A stretch of DNA of 61,096 nt from Runella sp. (GTDB taxonomy: Bacteria > Bacteroidota > Bacteroidia > Cytophagales > Spirosomataceae): NCBI GenBank assembly GCA_023254175.1, contig JALQYJ010000062.1, positions 1-61,096 of the forward strand, in the 5' to 3' direction. The notes under the pieces are model-generated. The model searched no databases and was not told the origin of the DNA. It was given only the letters and a program-made list of their open reading frames with translations. Shown here piece after piece: positions 1 to 8,543 of the stretch. Position numbers and translations under genes: made by a program. Every line of letters begins with the position of its first letter. Position 1 is the stretch's first letter.

Positions 1-212
1 CCGCCCCATTCTGAGGTGACTTCCAACGCTCCTATCGAGTGTTTTTCGCCAAAAACCTTCCAATCCCCCTGTGGAGTTTTGGCCGTAAACTGCCGCTGAA
101 GTTCTTTCACAATCCGTTCGTAAGCGGCGTTTTCTTGGGCAGTCGCTGGGCGGCATTGTGCCTGAATCCAAAGGGGGAACGACAGGAAAAGAATGCTAAA
201 TAAGAGCTTCAT
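1..212 (-). CDS. Secreted protein of unknown function, 3' end beyond the left edge
   Basis: The ATG at 212-210 opens a reading frame that stays open to the window edge, giving about 70 residues. It begins MKLLFSILFLSFPLWIQAQ, a good Sec signal peptide with cleavage expected near residue 19. The mature part starts with a Cys but has no lipobox, so export by signal peptidase I is more likely than lipidation. The visible mature sequence includes ERIVKELQRQF and GDWKVFGEKH and does not let me name a family. The gene points out of the window, so any operon partners are unseen. Confidence 0.75.
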   Translation of the reverse strand, partial: MKLLFSILFLSFPLWIQAQCRPATAQENAAYERIVKELQRQFTAKTPQGDWKVFGEKHSIGALEVTSEWG

Positions 213-367
213 TGTGGTTGTGTTGTGGTTATTCAAAGTTACACTAAAAAATTGTTCTGACCTCAAACTTGTGCTTTTTCGCCACAAATCGCCCCAATTT
301 CGCCACAAACTGTTGATAGCTTATCGCCGAAGTTGTTGGTTTGTTGTCATTAAAACCTATAACAACC

Positions 368-508
368 ATGAAAATATTGTCTTTATTCATTTTTCTTCTT
401 CTGGGCTATGCCCAAGTTTCGTTGGCTCAGAAAGACTCAGTCGTGATTCCTGACCCTGACGAGTACGATTGGAGTACTCATCTTTATCTGGGAGCGCCGT
501 TTACTTAG
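368..508 (+). pseudogene. 46-codon stub of a secreted protein, probably the 5' remnant of a lost gene
   Basis: An ATG at 368 starts a typical Bacteroidota signal peptide (MKILSLFIFLLLGYAQVSLA, then QKDS) followed by about 25 mature residues rich in Asp and Pro, and stops at TAG 506-508. The mature part is too short for a usual secreted domain and the DNA directly downstream holds remnants of an unrelated regulator. I infer that a deletion removed the rest of the gene and fused its 5' end to foreign-frame DNA. A genuine short secreted peptide cannot be excluded. Confidence 0.4.
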
Positions 509-543
509 CAGTTACTCTCAGCTTAAAAACTCACTTAATCGAC

Positions 544-803
544 AAGGGGTCGATAAAAATCACTTTTGTGACGGCCCACGCCGATTATGTCGTTGAAGGG
601 TTTGAATTACAAGCGCTTGATTACCTGCTCAAACCCGTAGAGTTTGGCCGTTTTCTTCAAGGTTGCAACCGAGCGTTGGGGCAGCAAGCCATTTAAAAAC
701 TAGAACGCTACCAACTAACCAACTAACAGTAACAGTAGGAAGTGTAGCGATTCCGTTGGTAAGAATCTACAAAACCGAATTAGAGGAACGGTTGTTGAGG
801 TGA
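544..803 (+). pseudogene. Remnants of a LytTR-family response regulator
   Basis: Two pieces of one gene lie in order on this strand but in different frames. Positions 544-696 encode the second half of a receiver domain: ITFVTAHADYVVEGFELQAL followed by DYLLKPVEFGRFLQGCNRA, with the conserved T(A) and KP motifs. Positions 714-803 encode the end of a LytTR DNA-binding domain (VTVGSVAIPLVRIYKTELEE, stop TGA 801-803). The phospho-acceptor Asp half, the linker and most of the LytTR domain are missing, so no functional regulator can be made. Such regulators normally pair with a membrane histidine kinase; none is visible here. The reading as a decayed gene rests on domain order and frames and is fairly firm. 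Confidence 0.7.
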
Positions 804-805
804 AT

Positions 806-2113
806 TTACTGTTTCAGTGCCTTTTGATACGTTGCCAGGCAGCGCTCACGAGCGGCAGCGTGGTCTACAATTGGTTTGGGATAGTCAAAGCTGTTTATTT
901 CAGGAACCCATTTTTTGATATAAACCAGTTGGGGGTCAAACTTCTGCGTTTGAGACGTAGGATTAAAGATTCTGAAATAAGGAGCGGCATCCGTTCCCGA
1001 CCCCGAAGCCCATTGCCACCCACCGTTGTTGGCCGATAAATCGAAGTCCAGCAGTTTTTGGGCAAAATACGCTTCGCCCCAGCGCCAGTCGATGAGCAAA
1101 TGTTTGGTCAAAAAACTAGCCACCACCATCCTGACGCGATTGTGCATGAAACCCGTTGCGTTGAGTTCGCGCATTCCTGCATCCACAATCGGATAACCCG
1201 TACGGCCTTCGCACCATTTTTTAAATTGAGCTTCGTCGTTGCGCCATTCGATGCGGTCATAATCTGCCCGAAACACTTTACCTTCGCCTACGTGCGGGAA
1301 GTGCCACAGAATTTGCATGTAGAAATCCCGCCAAATAAGTTCGTTCAGAAACGTTTCGCTGAGATCTTTGGTGTGACGCGCAAGCTCCCGAATCGAAATC
1401 GTCCCAAAGCGCAAATGTACACTTAATCGAGACGTACCCTGAATTGAAGGAGTATCACGCCGTTCTTTGTAATTTTTCACCAACTCATCCCGCACCGTTT
1501 TCGGGGGGAAAGGTTGTCCCACGACCTCAAAACCAATCTCGGCTAAACTGGGGAGTGGGAGCTGGGATGCCCTATAAAAATGTTGAAAATAAGCTTCTGT
1601 TGGATAGGGTTTTAGGTAGAATGAATTCAGTTTTTCTTTCCACTTGCGACTGTAAGGAGTAAACACCGTGTAGGGTGTTCCTGCCCCGCTCAACACCTCA
1701 CTTTTTTCAAAAATACACTGGTCTTTATACGTATAAAAAGCTATTCCGCGGGCATTGAGCCATTCGCCGATGGCTTTATCGCGGCGAATCGCATTTGGTT
1801 CGTAATCGTGGTTGGTGTAAACTTCGGCGACGTTGTAATATTGGGTGAGTTCTTCCCAGCAAGTAGCCGCTGAGCCGTGTTTGACCAACAAGGTACTGCC
1901 CATTTGCGTCAATTGAGCCTGTAATTCGTGTAAGGCTTGGTGAATAAACTCCACCCGTCGGTCGCGCTTGTCACTGAGTTTGTCCAAGATTTCGGTATCA
2001 AAAAGAAAGACAGGAAGCACAGGATTGCCCGATTTGAGGGCGTGATACAGAGCAGCATTGTCGTGTAAGCGCAAATCGCGACGGAACCAAAACAGCGTAA
2101 TTGGTTGACTCAT
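806..2113 (-). CDS. phrB: Deoxyribodipyrimidine photo-lyase (class I cryptochrome/photolyase family)
   Basis: This 435-residue flavoprotein splits cyclobutane pyrimidine dimers using blue light. The N-terminal antenna domain starts TLFWFRRDLRLHDNAAL (residues 7-22). The FAD-binding helical domain contains TSRLSVHLRFGTIS (227-240), NELIWRDFY (257-265), GRTGYPIVDAGMREL (303-317), HNRVRMVVASFL (324-335) and NNGGWQWASGSGTDAAPYFR (362-381). Trp290, Trp343 and Trp366 fit the electron-transfer triad. Length is normal for class I CPD photolyases. The ATG at 2113 is directly preceded by a hairpin with a run of seven T, so it is unclear where its mRNA starts. Repair of (6-4) products cannot be ruled out from sequence alone, but the motifs favour CPD repair. 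Confidence 0.93.
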   Translation of the reverse strand: MSQPITLFWFRRDLRLHDNAALYHALKSGNPVLPVFLFDTEILDKLSDKRDRRVEFIHQALHELQAQLTQMGSTLLVKHGSAATCWEELTQYYNVAEVYTNHDYEPNAIRRDKAIGEWLNARGIAFYTYKDQCIFEKSEVLSGAGTPYTVFTPYSRKWKEKLNSFYLKPYPTEAYFQHFYRASQLPLPSLAEIGFEVVGQPFPPKTVRDELVKNYKERRDTPSIQGTSRLSVHLRFGTISIRELARHTKDLSETFLNELIWRDFYMQILWHFPHVGEGKVFRADYDRIEWRNDEAQFKKWCEGRTGYPIVDAGMRELNATGFMHNRVRMVVASFLTKHLLIDWRWGEAYFAQKLLDFDLSANNGGWQWASGSGTDAAPYFRIFNPTSQTQKFDPQLVYIKKWVPEINSFDYPKPIVDHAAARERCLATYQKALKQ

Positions 2114-2151
2114 AAAAAAAGCGTAGTGTTTTTAGAAGAACTACGCTTTTT
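2114..2151 (-). terminator. Intrinsic terminator after the YdjC-like gene, abutting the photolyase start
   Basis: Arms 2116-2127 and 2140-2151 form a perfect 12-bp stem with a 12-nt loop. Read on the minus strand it is followed by seven T, which end exactly at the photolyase ATG. It fits a rho-independent terminator for the upstream YdjC-like gene (stop at 2184), but also forms the 5' border of the photolyase gene. Confidence 0.75.
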
Positions 2152-2183
2152 AGAAGAATGTTTTTGTAAAAATAAAGTCGGTA

Positions 2184-3185
2184 TTATTTTACTTTCTTGC
2201 GACGTTCGTACATTTCCCGCCAAGTCGTAAGGACAATTTCTTCTTTGTCCAGAAAAGTTTTCAATTCGGGGTCGAGCATGGCCCAAAAATCGCCGTAACG
2301 TGTAGGCCAAGAATCGGTAATTTCTTTGAAATTATCGCTTGGTGCCGCACAGTGCATAATCACCATGGTGATGCCAGGTTTGGCCTCTTTGAGGAGTTCG
2401 ATGTACTTCTGCGTTTTCATTTTGCGCAAATTTTCTTCCGTATTGGGAGTTCCTGCGGGAAGTTTCCAGCCGTAGGTGTCGGCAAATAAATCATCTAATA
2501 CAGGTAAACCTGCGTTCCACAACATTTTTCCCACTTGCTGAAACTGCTGGATTTCTTGAGCGGGGCTACTACGTTCTTTCGCAATGAGGGTGGCATGACC
2601 GCCTGGTAGCATAACGGGGATTTTTTCTTGAATGCCTACCTTGACGTAGCGTTCGGTAAAGGCAGGTGAACCAAACAACGTCCCCATGTGGGAGTCGATG
2701 TGCGAGGGTTCGACACCAAAACTCCGAAAACGTGCAATCTGCGCCCGAATTTCGGTTTCTACTTCATCGGCGGAGGCGTGTTTTACCACATCTCCGACGT
2801 TCGACCACATTGCACCCTCCTTGTCAAATAATCCAGGTACTTTTTCTTGCCCCGAAATCGGAAACCAACGGTAGCCTTTCCACTCCGAAGTCAGCGTGAG
2901 GTGAACGCCCGCGTCGGTGTTGGGGTACTTTTGAAGGTATTTCATGTAAGCAGGCACCCATCCACAAGGCATCATAACGCTTGTCGAATTAGCCACTCCT
3001 TTTTCCATCGCAATGATGGTGCCTTGGTTGGCTTCGTACGACATCCCTGCGTCGTCGATGTGGAATAAAATGATTTTTTTGCCTTTGGGATAGCCCAATT
3101 TCTCGGCATACGTTTCTTGGGCTTGGCTAGGGCTGTAGAGGAAAGAAATAAGCGCAGCAACAAAAAAAAGCTGTTTCATGGACAA
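2184..3185 (-). CDS. YdjC/ChbG-family polysaccharide deacetylase-like protein, secreted
   Basis: The 333-residue product has a signal peptide ending near QAQ (residue 23) and the metal-site signatures of YdjC/ChbG carbohydrate deacetylases: ILFHIDDAGMS (39-49, paired Asp), AGVHLTLTSEW (92-102) and PSHIDSHMGT near residue 160. Family members remove N-acetyl groups from chito-oligosaccharides or related sugars; the signal peptide places this one in the periplasm. The start may be the first ATG at 3185 or the ATG two codons later (MKQLFF). It lies upstream of photolyase on the same strand but a strong terminator separates them. The substrate is unknown. Confidence 0.88.
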   Translation of the reverse strand: MSMKQLFFVAALISFLYSPSQAQETYAEKLGYPKGKKIILFHIDDAGMSYEANQGTIIAMEKGVANSTSVMMPCGWVPAYMKYLQKYPNTDAGVHLTLTSEWKGYRWFPISGQEKVPGLFDKEGAMWSNVGDVVKHASADEVETEIRAQIARFRSFGVEPSHIDSHMGTLFGSPAFTERYVKVGIQEKIPVMLPGGHATLIAKERSSPAQEIQQFQQVGKMLWNAGLPVLDDLFADTYGWKLPAGTPNTEENLRKMKTQKYIELLKEAKPGITMVIMHCAAPSDNFKEITDSWPTRYGDFWAMLDPELKTFLDKEEIVLTTWREMYERRKKVK

Positions 3186-3279
3186 GCAACGGTTATATTT
3201 GTTTGTATAAAGTCTTGAAAGGGTAAACCATACCCAATCAAGTCGCGAAGGGAAGTCCTTCTACTTACTTAGCATTCAG

Positions 3280-4440
3280 ATGAAAAGACTATTACGAAAG
3301 TCGCTTTTTGGCTTAGGAGGCCTATTTTTGGCAGGGACATCCCTTACGTATGCACCGCCTTTAGTACATATCCGCAACTACGTGGAGCGGGGTGCGGTTG
3401 ATATTTTAGATTATAAAAAACACCCCGTTCGTCAGGTGTTGGCGTCGGCCCGACCTGAACCTTGGCCGTTGGATTCTACGTTTAATAAAGCCACGATTTC
3501 TCAAAACCTGATTGATACCCTCGAAAAGTACGAAACGACGGCTTTTTTGGTTTTTAAAGACGGTAAACTCAAGTACGAGCATTATTGGGAAGGGTATAAT
3601 AACAAAACGCTAAGCCAGTCGTTTTCGGCTGCTAAAAGTGTGATTTCGATGCTCGTGGGAATTGCGCTCAACGAAAACAAAATCAAGGGATTGGATGAGC
3701 CGATTTCGCATTACATCGGTTCTTTTTCGGAGGGAGAAAAAAATAAAATTACGATTCGGCACTGCCTCACGATGAGCACGGGCTTGAATTGGCACGAAAA
3801 AGACCGTGGGGTATTTAGCAACAATGCCTACGGATATTACGGCGAAGATATTGCCAAAGTAATAGATGCGCTTACGGTCGAAAAGCCCGTTGGAAAAGAG
3901 TTTGAATACCGCAGCGGCGATACTCAAATCTTGGGTTTGGTGCTGGAAAAAGCCTACAATAAGAAAATTTCGGATTTGGTTTCTGAAAAAATTTTCCAAC
4001 GGATTGGCTCCGAAACAGACGCTGTTTGGATGCTAGACAAAGCCAAAGGCCGCGAAAAGTCGTTTTGCTGTTTTGCTCCTACCGCCCGTGATTATGCTCG
4101 TTTTGGGCATTTGATGCTTTGGAAAGGTGCCTGGGGACGTCAACAAATTATCCCTGAAAGGTACATGAATCAGGCACTTAGCCCTGCTACTAATCTCCTC
4201 GACCCAAAGACCAACGCTCCGTTAAAAGTGTATGGTTTTCAGTTTTGGATGCAACCGTACAAAAATCTACAAACGGTGAGTATGAGGGGTTTATTGGGGC
4301 AATTGGTGTGGGCGATTCCGTCGGAAAATGCGGTGGTGGTGCGTTTGGGACACAAAGAATCATTCGCCAAAGCAGGTCCTTATTTCCGTCAAGACTCGGA
4401 AGCTTACTTGGCGGCGGCGTTGGAGGTGCTTCATCAGTAA
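3280..4440 (+). CDS. Serine hydrolase of the class C beta-lactamase-related family
   Basis: The 386-residue protein has an N-terminal membrane or signal segment (residues 7-25) and the penicilloyl-serine fold signatures: SxxK at Ser116-Lys119 (SAAK within QSFSAAKS) and YRS at 210-212 as the YxN/S motif. The TIRHCLTMSTGLNWHE region (158-173) is typical of the family. Members include esterases, D-amino-acid peptidases and carboxypeptidases, and few are true beta-lactamases. The gene stands alone, divergent from the YdjC-like gene and 100 bp upstream of an ABC exporter pair. Activity and substrate cannot be named. Confidence 0.88.
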   Translation: MKRLLRKSLFGLGGLFLAGTSLTYAPPLVHIRNYVERGAVDILDYKKHPVRQVLASARPEPWPLDSTFNKATISQNLIDTLEKYETTAFLVFKDGKLKYEHYWEGYNNKTLSQSFSAAKSVISMLVGIALNENKIKGLDEPISHYIGSFSEGEKNKITIRHCLTMSTGLNWHEKDRGVFSNNAYGYYGEDIAKVIDALTVEKPVGKEFEYRSGDTQILGLVLEKAYNKKISDLVSEKIFQRIGSETDAVWMLDKAKGREKSFCCFAPTARDYARFGHLMLWKGAWGRQQIIPERYMNQALSPATNLLDPKTNAPLKVYGFQFWMQPYKNLQTVSMRGLLGQLVWAIPSENAVVVRLGHKESFAKAGPYFRQDSEAYLAAALEVLHQ

Positions 4441-4544
4441 GGGGATTAGTGCCATTTATCCTATCAAATCACCAAACATCCATAAGTTAGTTGAATAATC
4501 GAGGATAAAGAATGTATTTTTCGGTATAATCTTCTACCAAAAAC

Positions 4545-5471
4545 ATGTCTCACATTCTCGAAGCGCACGACATTGTCAAGCAGTATGCTACCCATCGCGC
4601 CCTTGATGGCGTTAGCCTTAATGTTCCTAAAGGATGTATTTTCGGATTACTTGGGCCAAACGGAGCGGGTAAAACATCGTTGATTCGTATTATCACTCAA
4701 ATTACAGCTCCCGATGAGGGGTATGTATTGTTTGATGACCAACGCCTTCACCCTAATCACATTCAAGACATTGGGTACTTGCCCGAAGAACGTGGTTTGT
4801 ACAAAAAAATGAAGGTAGGTGAGCAGTTGCTCTATTTGGCGCAGCTCAAGGGCTTGTCGGAGCGCGAAGCCATGGACAAGCTAAAAGTTTGGGTGAAAAA
4901 ATTTGACATCAAAACGTGGTGGACAAAAAGCATCGAAGATCTCTCGAAAGGGATGCAGCAAAAAGTGCAGTTTGTGGCTACGGTGATGCACGAACCGAAA
5001 CTGATTATCCTTGACGAACCCTTTTCGGGCTTTGATCCCATCAATGCGAACCTCATCAAAGACGAAATTTTGGAACTTCGCCAACGTGGCACGACCATCA
5101 TCTTTTCGACCCATCGAATGGAGTCTGTAGAAGAGCTATGCGATCATATTGCGCTTGTTAACAAGTCGAGGATAATTTTAAATGGTAGCAAAAAGGAGAT
5201 TAAAAACCAGTTTAAAGAAAACAGCTATTCGGTAAGATATCACGGTGAATTAGGGGCATTATCTCCTGATTTTGAGTTGATTACTAGCAAAGATACGAGC
5301 GAGGGAGTGCAGCAAGCCACGATTCGATTGGTAGGCGATGCTACTATCAATCAGCTGCTCGGAAACCTCATTAAACAAGTGGAATTGGTTTCTTTTCACG
5401 AAAATATTCCTTCTTTCAACGACATTTTCATCAAAGCCGTAGGTAGCGACACTCCCGACGAATCAAAATAA
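4545..5471 (+). CDS. ABC transporter ATP-binding protein (NatA-like, with DUF4162 tail)
   Basis: The 308-residue ATPase drives the ABC-2 type permease encoded 15 bp downstream. Walker A is GPNGAGKT (37-44), the signature is LSKGMQ (133-138), Walker B is LIILDEP (153-159) and the H-loop is STHRMES near 190. The last 80 residues match the DUF4162 tail usual in NatA-like exporter ATPases. Gene order and spacing indicate one transcript with the permease. The family exports sodium, lipids or antibiotics in various species; the substrate here is not predictable. Length and motifs are complete. Confidence 0.95.
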   Translation: MSHILEAHDIVKQYATHRALDGVSLNVPKGCIFGLLGPNGAGKTSLIRIITQITAPDEGYVLFDDQRLHPNHIQDIGYLPEERGLYKKMKVGEQLLYLAQLKGLSEREAMDKLKVWVKKFDIKTWWTKSIEDLSKGMQQKVQFVATVMHEPKLIILDEPFSGFDPINANLIKDEILELRQRGTTIIFSTHRMESVEELCDHIALVNKSRIILNGSKKEIKNQFKENSYSVRYHGELGALSPDFELITSKDTSEGVQQATIRLVGDATINQLLGNLIKQVELVSFHENIPSFNDIFIKAVGSDTPDESK

Positions 5472-5486
5472 TTTAGAACAAATACT

Positions 5487-6830
5487 ATGAAAAACATTTT
5501 CCTTGTTCTCAAGCGAGAATACCTTGTACGGGTGCGCAAAAAGTCATTTATCGTAATGACCTTCCTAACACCTGTTTTGATTGCAGCCTTCTACGGAATC
5601 ATCGTTTGGGCCGCAGTTGGTTCGTTTAAAAGCGAGCATAAAACCATTCAGGTGATTGACGAAAGTGGGTTGTTTAAAGACAAATTCAAGAGTGATAAAA
5701 ATACTACTTTTGAACTAATCAGTGGTCCCGTAGCCATAGCGCAGAAGAAGCTGAAAGGTAAAGAAGATAACTTGTTGGTGCATATTCCTGCCGATATCAT
5801 GGAGTATCCTAATAGCTTGCAGATTTATGCCGAAAAGAACATTGGGCCTATGCTCAAAAACCGTATTGAGAAGGTGGTACAGCAAGGATTGAGAAACATC
5901 AAATTGTCAAAAGCAGGAATCACGCAACAAGTAATTGAGGATGCGAATCAAGACGTTGATGCCCAGACCTATAGTCTCGACGATGAAGGTAAATCGCAGT
6001 CGAGCAGTACGATGGCGGCTTATGTGGCGGGTTATGCGGCGGCTTTTTTGTTGTATATTTTCATTCTGGTCTATGGTGCTGGGGTGATGCAGGGCGTCAT
6101 GGAAGAAAAATCAAATCGTATTATCGAGGTAATTATTTCGTCGGTAAAGCCTTTTCACTTGATGTTGGGTAAAATTTTGGGCGTGGCGGCTGTGGGGCTT
6201 ACCCAGTTTGTGTTGTGGGGAGTCCTTACGTTTGGCGTATCGAGCGCCACTCAAACGCTCTTTGGTTTCAATCGGTTTACAGCTACGCAAGAGGTAATGA
6301 ACAAACAAGCCGAGCAAGCCGACCCCGAGGTGAAAAAAGAGATGGAGAAGCAGCAAAACAACACCTTGCAGACAATCGAAAATTTCTCAAAATCAGCCCA
6401 GTCGCTGCCTATCGCCAAAATTTTCTTCTGCTTCCTGTTTTACTTTTTAGGGGGCTATTTGTTGTATAGCTCGCTGTACGCGGCGATTGGGGCCTCGGTC
6501 GAAAACCAACAGGAAGCTGGTCAGTTTACTTTCCCAATTATGCTTCCCATTATTGCGGCCATTGTCTTTGCCCAATTGGCCATCAATCAGCCCGATGGTT
6601 CGCTGGCATTCTGGACGTCGATGATTCCGTTTACGTCGCCTGTGGTGATGATGGCGCGGATTCCGTTTGGCGTACCTGCGTGGGAAATTGTTCTTTCGAT
6701 GGCGTTGCTCGTACTTGGATTCGTCGGTACAACTTGGATTGCGGCACGGATTTATCGTATCGGTATTTTGATGTACGGTAAAAAGGTGAATTACAAAGAG
6801 TTGTCTAAGTGGTTGTTTTATAAAGGATAA
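5487..6830 (+). CDS. ABC-2 type transporter permease (NatB-like)
   Basis: The 447-residue inner-membrane protein begins with a cytoplasmic KREYLVRVRKKSF stretch, then a first helix (about 23-45), a long external domain (about 50-180) and a cluster of helices in the C-terminal half, starting with AAYVAGYAAAFLLYIFILVY near 177-196. VMEEKSNRIIEVIISSVKPF after the second helix is the typical ABC-2 loop. It forms the channel for the ATPase encoded immediately upstream. A charged, Gln-rich external loop near 270-300 is notable but common in the family. A terminator follows the stop codon. Confidence 0.93.
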   Translation: MKNIFLVLKREYLVRVRKKSFIVMTFLTPVLIAAFYGIIVWAAVGSFKSEHKTIQVIDESGLFKDKFKSDKNTTFELISGPVAIAQKKLKGKEDNLLVHIPADIMEYPNSLQIYAEKNIGPMLKNRIEKVVQQGLRNIKLSKAGITQQVIEDANQDVDAQTYSLDDEGKSQSSSTMAAYVAGYAAAFLLYIFILVYGAGVMQGVMEEKSNRIIEVIISSVKPFHLMLGKILGVAAVGLTQFVLWGVLTFGVSSATQTLFGFNRFTATQEVMNKQAEQADPEVKKEMEKQQNNTLQTIENFSKSAQSLPIAKIFFCFLFYFLGGYLLYSSLYAAIGASVENQQEAGQFTFPIMLPIIAAIVFAQLAINQPDGSLAFWTSMIPFTSPVVMMARIPFGVPAWEIVLSMALLVLGFVGTTWIAARIYRIGILMYGKKVNYKELSKWLFYKG

Positions 6831-6848
6831 ATAATTCCCAAGTTCAAT

Positions 6849-6886
6849 GTCCCGAAAAGCTTTAAACTTTTGGGATGTTTTTTTAT
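6849..6886 (+). terminator. Intrinsic terminator of the ABC exporter operon
   Basis: The arms CCCGAAAAG (from 6851) and CTTTTGGG (6867-6874) pair with a single bulged base, followed by ATG and a run of seven T. It lies about 20 bp after the permease stop. Confidence 0.7.
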
Positions 6887-6889
6887 TTC

Positions 6890-7084
6890 CAAAATGTATG
6901 GAATCAAAAGAAAAAGCTATGTCGCCAAAGCCTAAAAAATCGGCTTTTCGCGAGTAGTTGGTAAGGCGCTTTTTACGTGGATGTCGATTGAGCCTAATCC
7001 TAAATCATTTATTCACAAAATCCGTTGGAATCGCCTATTCAGGTTGATTGAATAGGGGTTAGGGTTACAATACGCGACGCTTTA
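6890..7084 (+). other. Intergenic stretch with a possible broken small ORF
   Basis: About 195 bp between two facing terminators. Positions 6899-6958 read MESKEKAMSPKPKKSAFRE then TAG. A second frame, open to TAG 7053-7055, reads GKALFTWMSIEPNPKSFIHK. Joined by one frameshift they would form a basic protein of about 50 residues. No family is recognised and chance is a fair explanation. Nothing else is seen here. Confidence 0.2.
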
Positions 7085-7115
7085 CAAAAAAGAGGAGGTT
7101 GCTTGCAACCTCCTC
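7085..7115 (-). terminator. Intrinsic terminator of serS
   Basis: A perfect 11-bp stem (7092-7102 with 7105-7115, two-base loop) is followed on the minus strand by six T. It begins about 20 bp after the serS stop codon. Confidence 0.85.
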
Positions 7116-7137
7116 GCATAAAACGTTTAACTTCCTC

Positions 7138-8409
7138 TTAATTAATCATCTCAAACCCACAGTAAGGTACCAACGCCTTCGGAATATGGATGCCTTCTGG
7201 CGTTTGGTTATTTTCGAGCAGGGCGGCCAAAATACGTGGCAATGCCAACGCCGAACCGTTGAGGGTATGTAGTAATTGCGTTTTACCGTCAACTTTATAA
7301 CGCAACTTCAGGCGATTGGCTTGGTAGGTTTCAAAATTAGAAACCGAGCTACATTCCAACCAACGGCCTTGCGCGGCTGACCATACTTCAAAATCATACG
7401 TCAGTGCGGAAGTAAAGCCCATATCGCCACCGCACAAACGAATGATACGGAATGGCAATTCTAACGCTTGAAGCAATCCTTTGACGTGCTCGGCCATTTC
7501 GTCGAGGGCTTGGTAAGATTCCTCGGGTTTGCGTACTTGCACAATCTCCACTTTGTCAAATTGGTGAAGGCGGTTGAGTCCGCGTACGTGGGCGCCCCAG
7601 CTACCCGCTTCGCGACGGAAACAAGGCGTGTAACCTACGTTTTTGATGGGTAGCTCGTTTTCGTTTACGATGACATCGCGGTAAAGGTTGGTGATGGGTA
7701 CCTCCGCCGTTGGAATAAGATATAAATCGTCGGCGTTAGCGTGGTACATCTGCCCTTCTTTATCGGGCAATTGTCCCGTACCAAAGCCTGATTCTGCATT
7801 GATAAGGATAGGAGGTTGCACTTCCATGTACCCCGCTTCGACGGCTTTATCTAAGAAAAATTGAATCATGGCTCGTTGAATACGCGCACCTTTTCCTTTA
7901 TAGACAGGGAAGCCCGCTCCCGTGATTTTAGTACCCAACTTAAAGTCGATGATGTCATACTGTTCAATCAAGTCCCAGTGAGGCTTGGCTGTTTCGGGAA
8001 GCGTTGGTTTTTTGCCCCACAGATACACTTCCACGTTTTCTTCGGGCGTACGGCCTGGCGGAACGCTTTCGTGTGGAAGGTTGGGGAGCAACACCAATGT
8101 CGCTTGAAGCTGTTCTTCGACTTCTTTCAGACTTTCTTCCAGCGATTTTGCGCGAACTTTGAGGGTGGAGGTTTGAGCTTTAGCAGCTTCGGCATCCTCT
8201 TTCTTTCCCTCCTTCATTAATTGCCCGATTTGTTTGGCTAGAGCGTTGGATTGTGCCAACGTAGCGTCCAATTCACTTTGAGTGTCGCGACGTTGCTTGT
8301 CCAATCCCAAAATGGTATCTACGGCTTCGGTAGCCCCTTTAAAATACTTGCGTTCCAACCCTTCGATGGTTAGCTCGCGGTTTTCGCGGATGAAGTTAAT
8401 CTGTAACAT
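7138..8409 (-). CDS. serS: Seryl-tRNA synthetase
   Basis: This cytoplasmic class II synthetase charges tRNA-Ser. The 423-residue protein has the N-terminal antiparallel coiled coil that contacts the tRNA long arm (about 30-110), then the catalytic core. Visible are TAEVPITNLYRD and the motif 2 region CFRREAGSWG, and motif 3 as NGSALALPRILAALLEN near 385-402, ending with NQTPEGI and ALVPY. Length and motif order are standard. The ATG at 8409 gives the conserved start MLQINFIRENRE. The gene has its own terminator, and a palindromic repeat-like spacer separates it from lysC upstream. Confidence 0.97.
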   Translation of the reverse strand: MLQINFIRENRELTIEGLERKYFKGATEAVDTILGLDKQRRDTQSELDATLAQSNALAKQIGQLMKEGKKEDAEAAKAQTSTLKVRAKSLEESLKEVEEQLQATLVLLPNLPHESVPPGRTPEENVEVYLWGKKPTLPETAKPHWDLIEQYDIIDFKLGTKITGAGFPVYKGKGARIQRAMIQFFLDKAVEAGYMEVQPPILINAESGFGTGQLPDKEGQMYHANADDLYLIPTAEVPITNLYRDVIVNENELPIKNVGYTPCFRREAGSWGAHVRGLNRLHQFDKVEIVQVRKPEESYQALDEMAEHVKGLLQALELPFRIIRLCGGDMGFTSALTYDFEVWSAAQGRWLECSSVSNFETYQANRLKLRYKVDGKTQLLHTLNGSALALPRILAALLENNQTPEGIHIPKALVPYCGFEMIN

Positions 8410-8540
8410 TACAAATTAGATATAAAGTTTTCAAGGCTAACGCCCTTGTGTTATTGTTTACTTCGTATTACCCCATGCCGCGTCGGCTGGGGGCAAGGCT
8501 GTCGCGCTACTTCTAAGAGCTTCAGCCCTGACGTTGTTAG
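8410..8540 (-). repeat. Candidate REP-like intergenic repeat between lysC and serS
   Basis: On the minus strand the spacer contains several imperfect hairpins in a row: GGGCTGAAGCTC, a GC-rich block around CCCCCAGCCGACGCGGC with GGGG, and CAAGGGCGTTAGCCTTG just before a TTTATATC stretch. It is more GC-rich than other spacers in the window and has no ORF. The arrangement resembles dispersed palindromic repeats mobilised by REP-associated transposases. No second copy occurs in this window, so the call is an inference. Confidence 0.35.
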
Positions 8541-8543
8541 TTG

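Noticed and set aside
193-453. Plus-strand 86-residue ORF
   Set aside because: It covers the start of the left-edge secreted gene and the signal-peptide stub in the wrong frame and shows no protein-like pattern.
1058-1426. Plus-strand ORFs inside photolyase, serS, lysC, mnmH, S41 and other minus-strand genes
   Set aside because: They are frame shadows of strong genes with clear family motifs on the opposite strand.
3280-4440. Antibiotic-resistance beta-lactamase
   Set aside because: SxxK and YxS are present, but the family is broad and most members are not true beta-lactamases; no resistance context.
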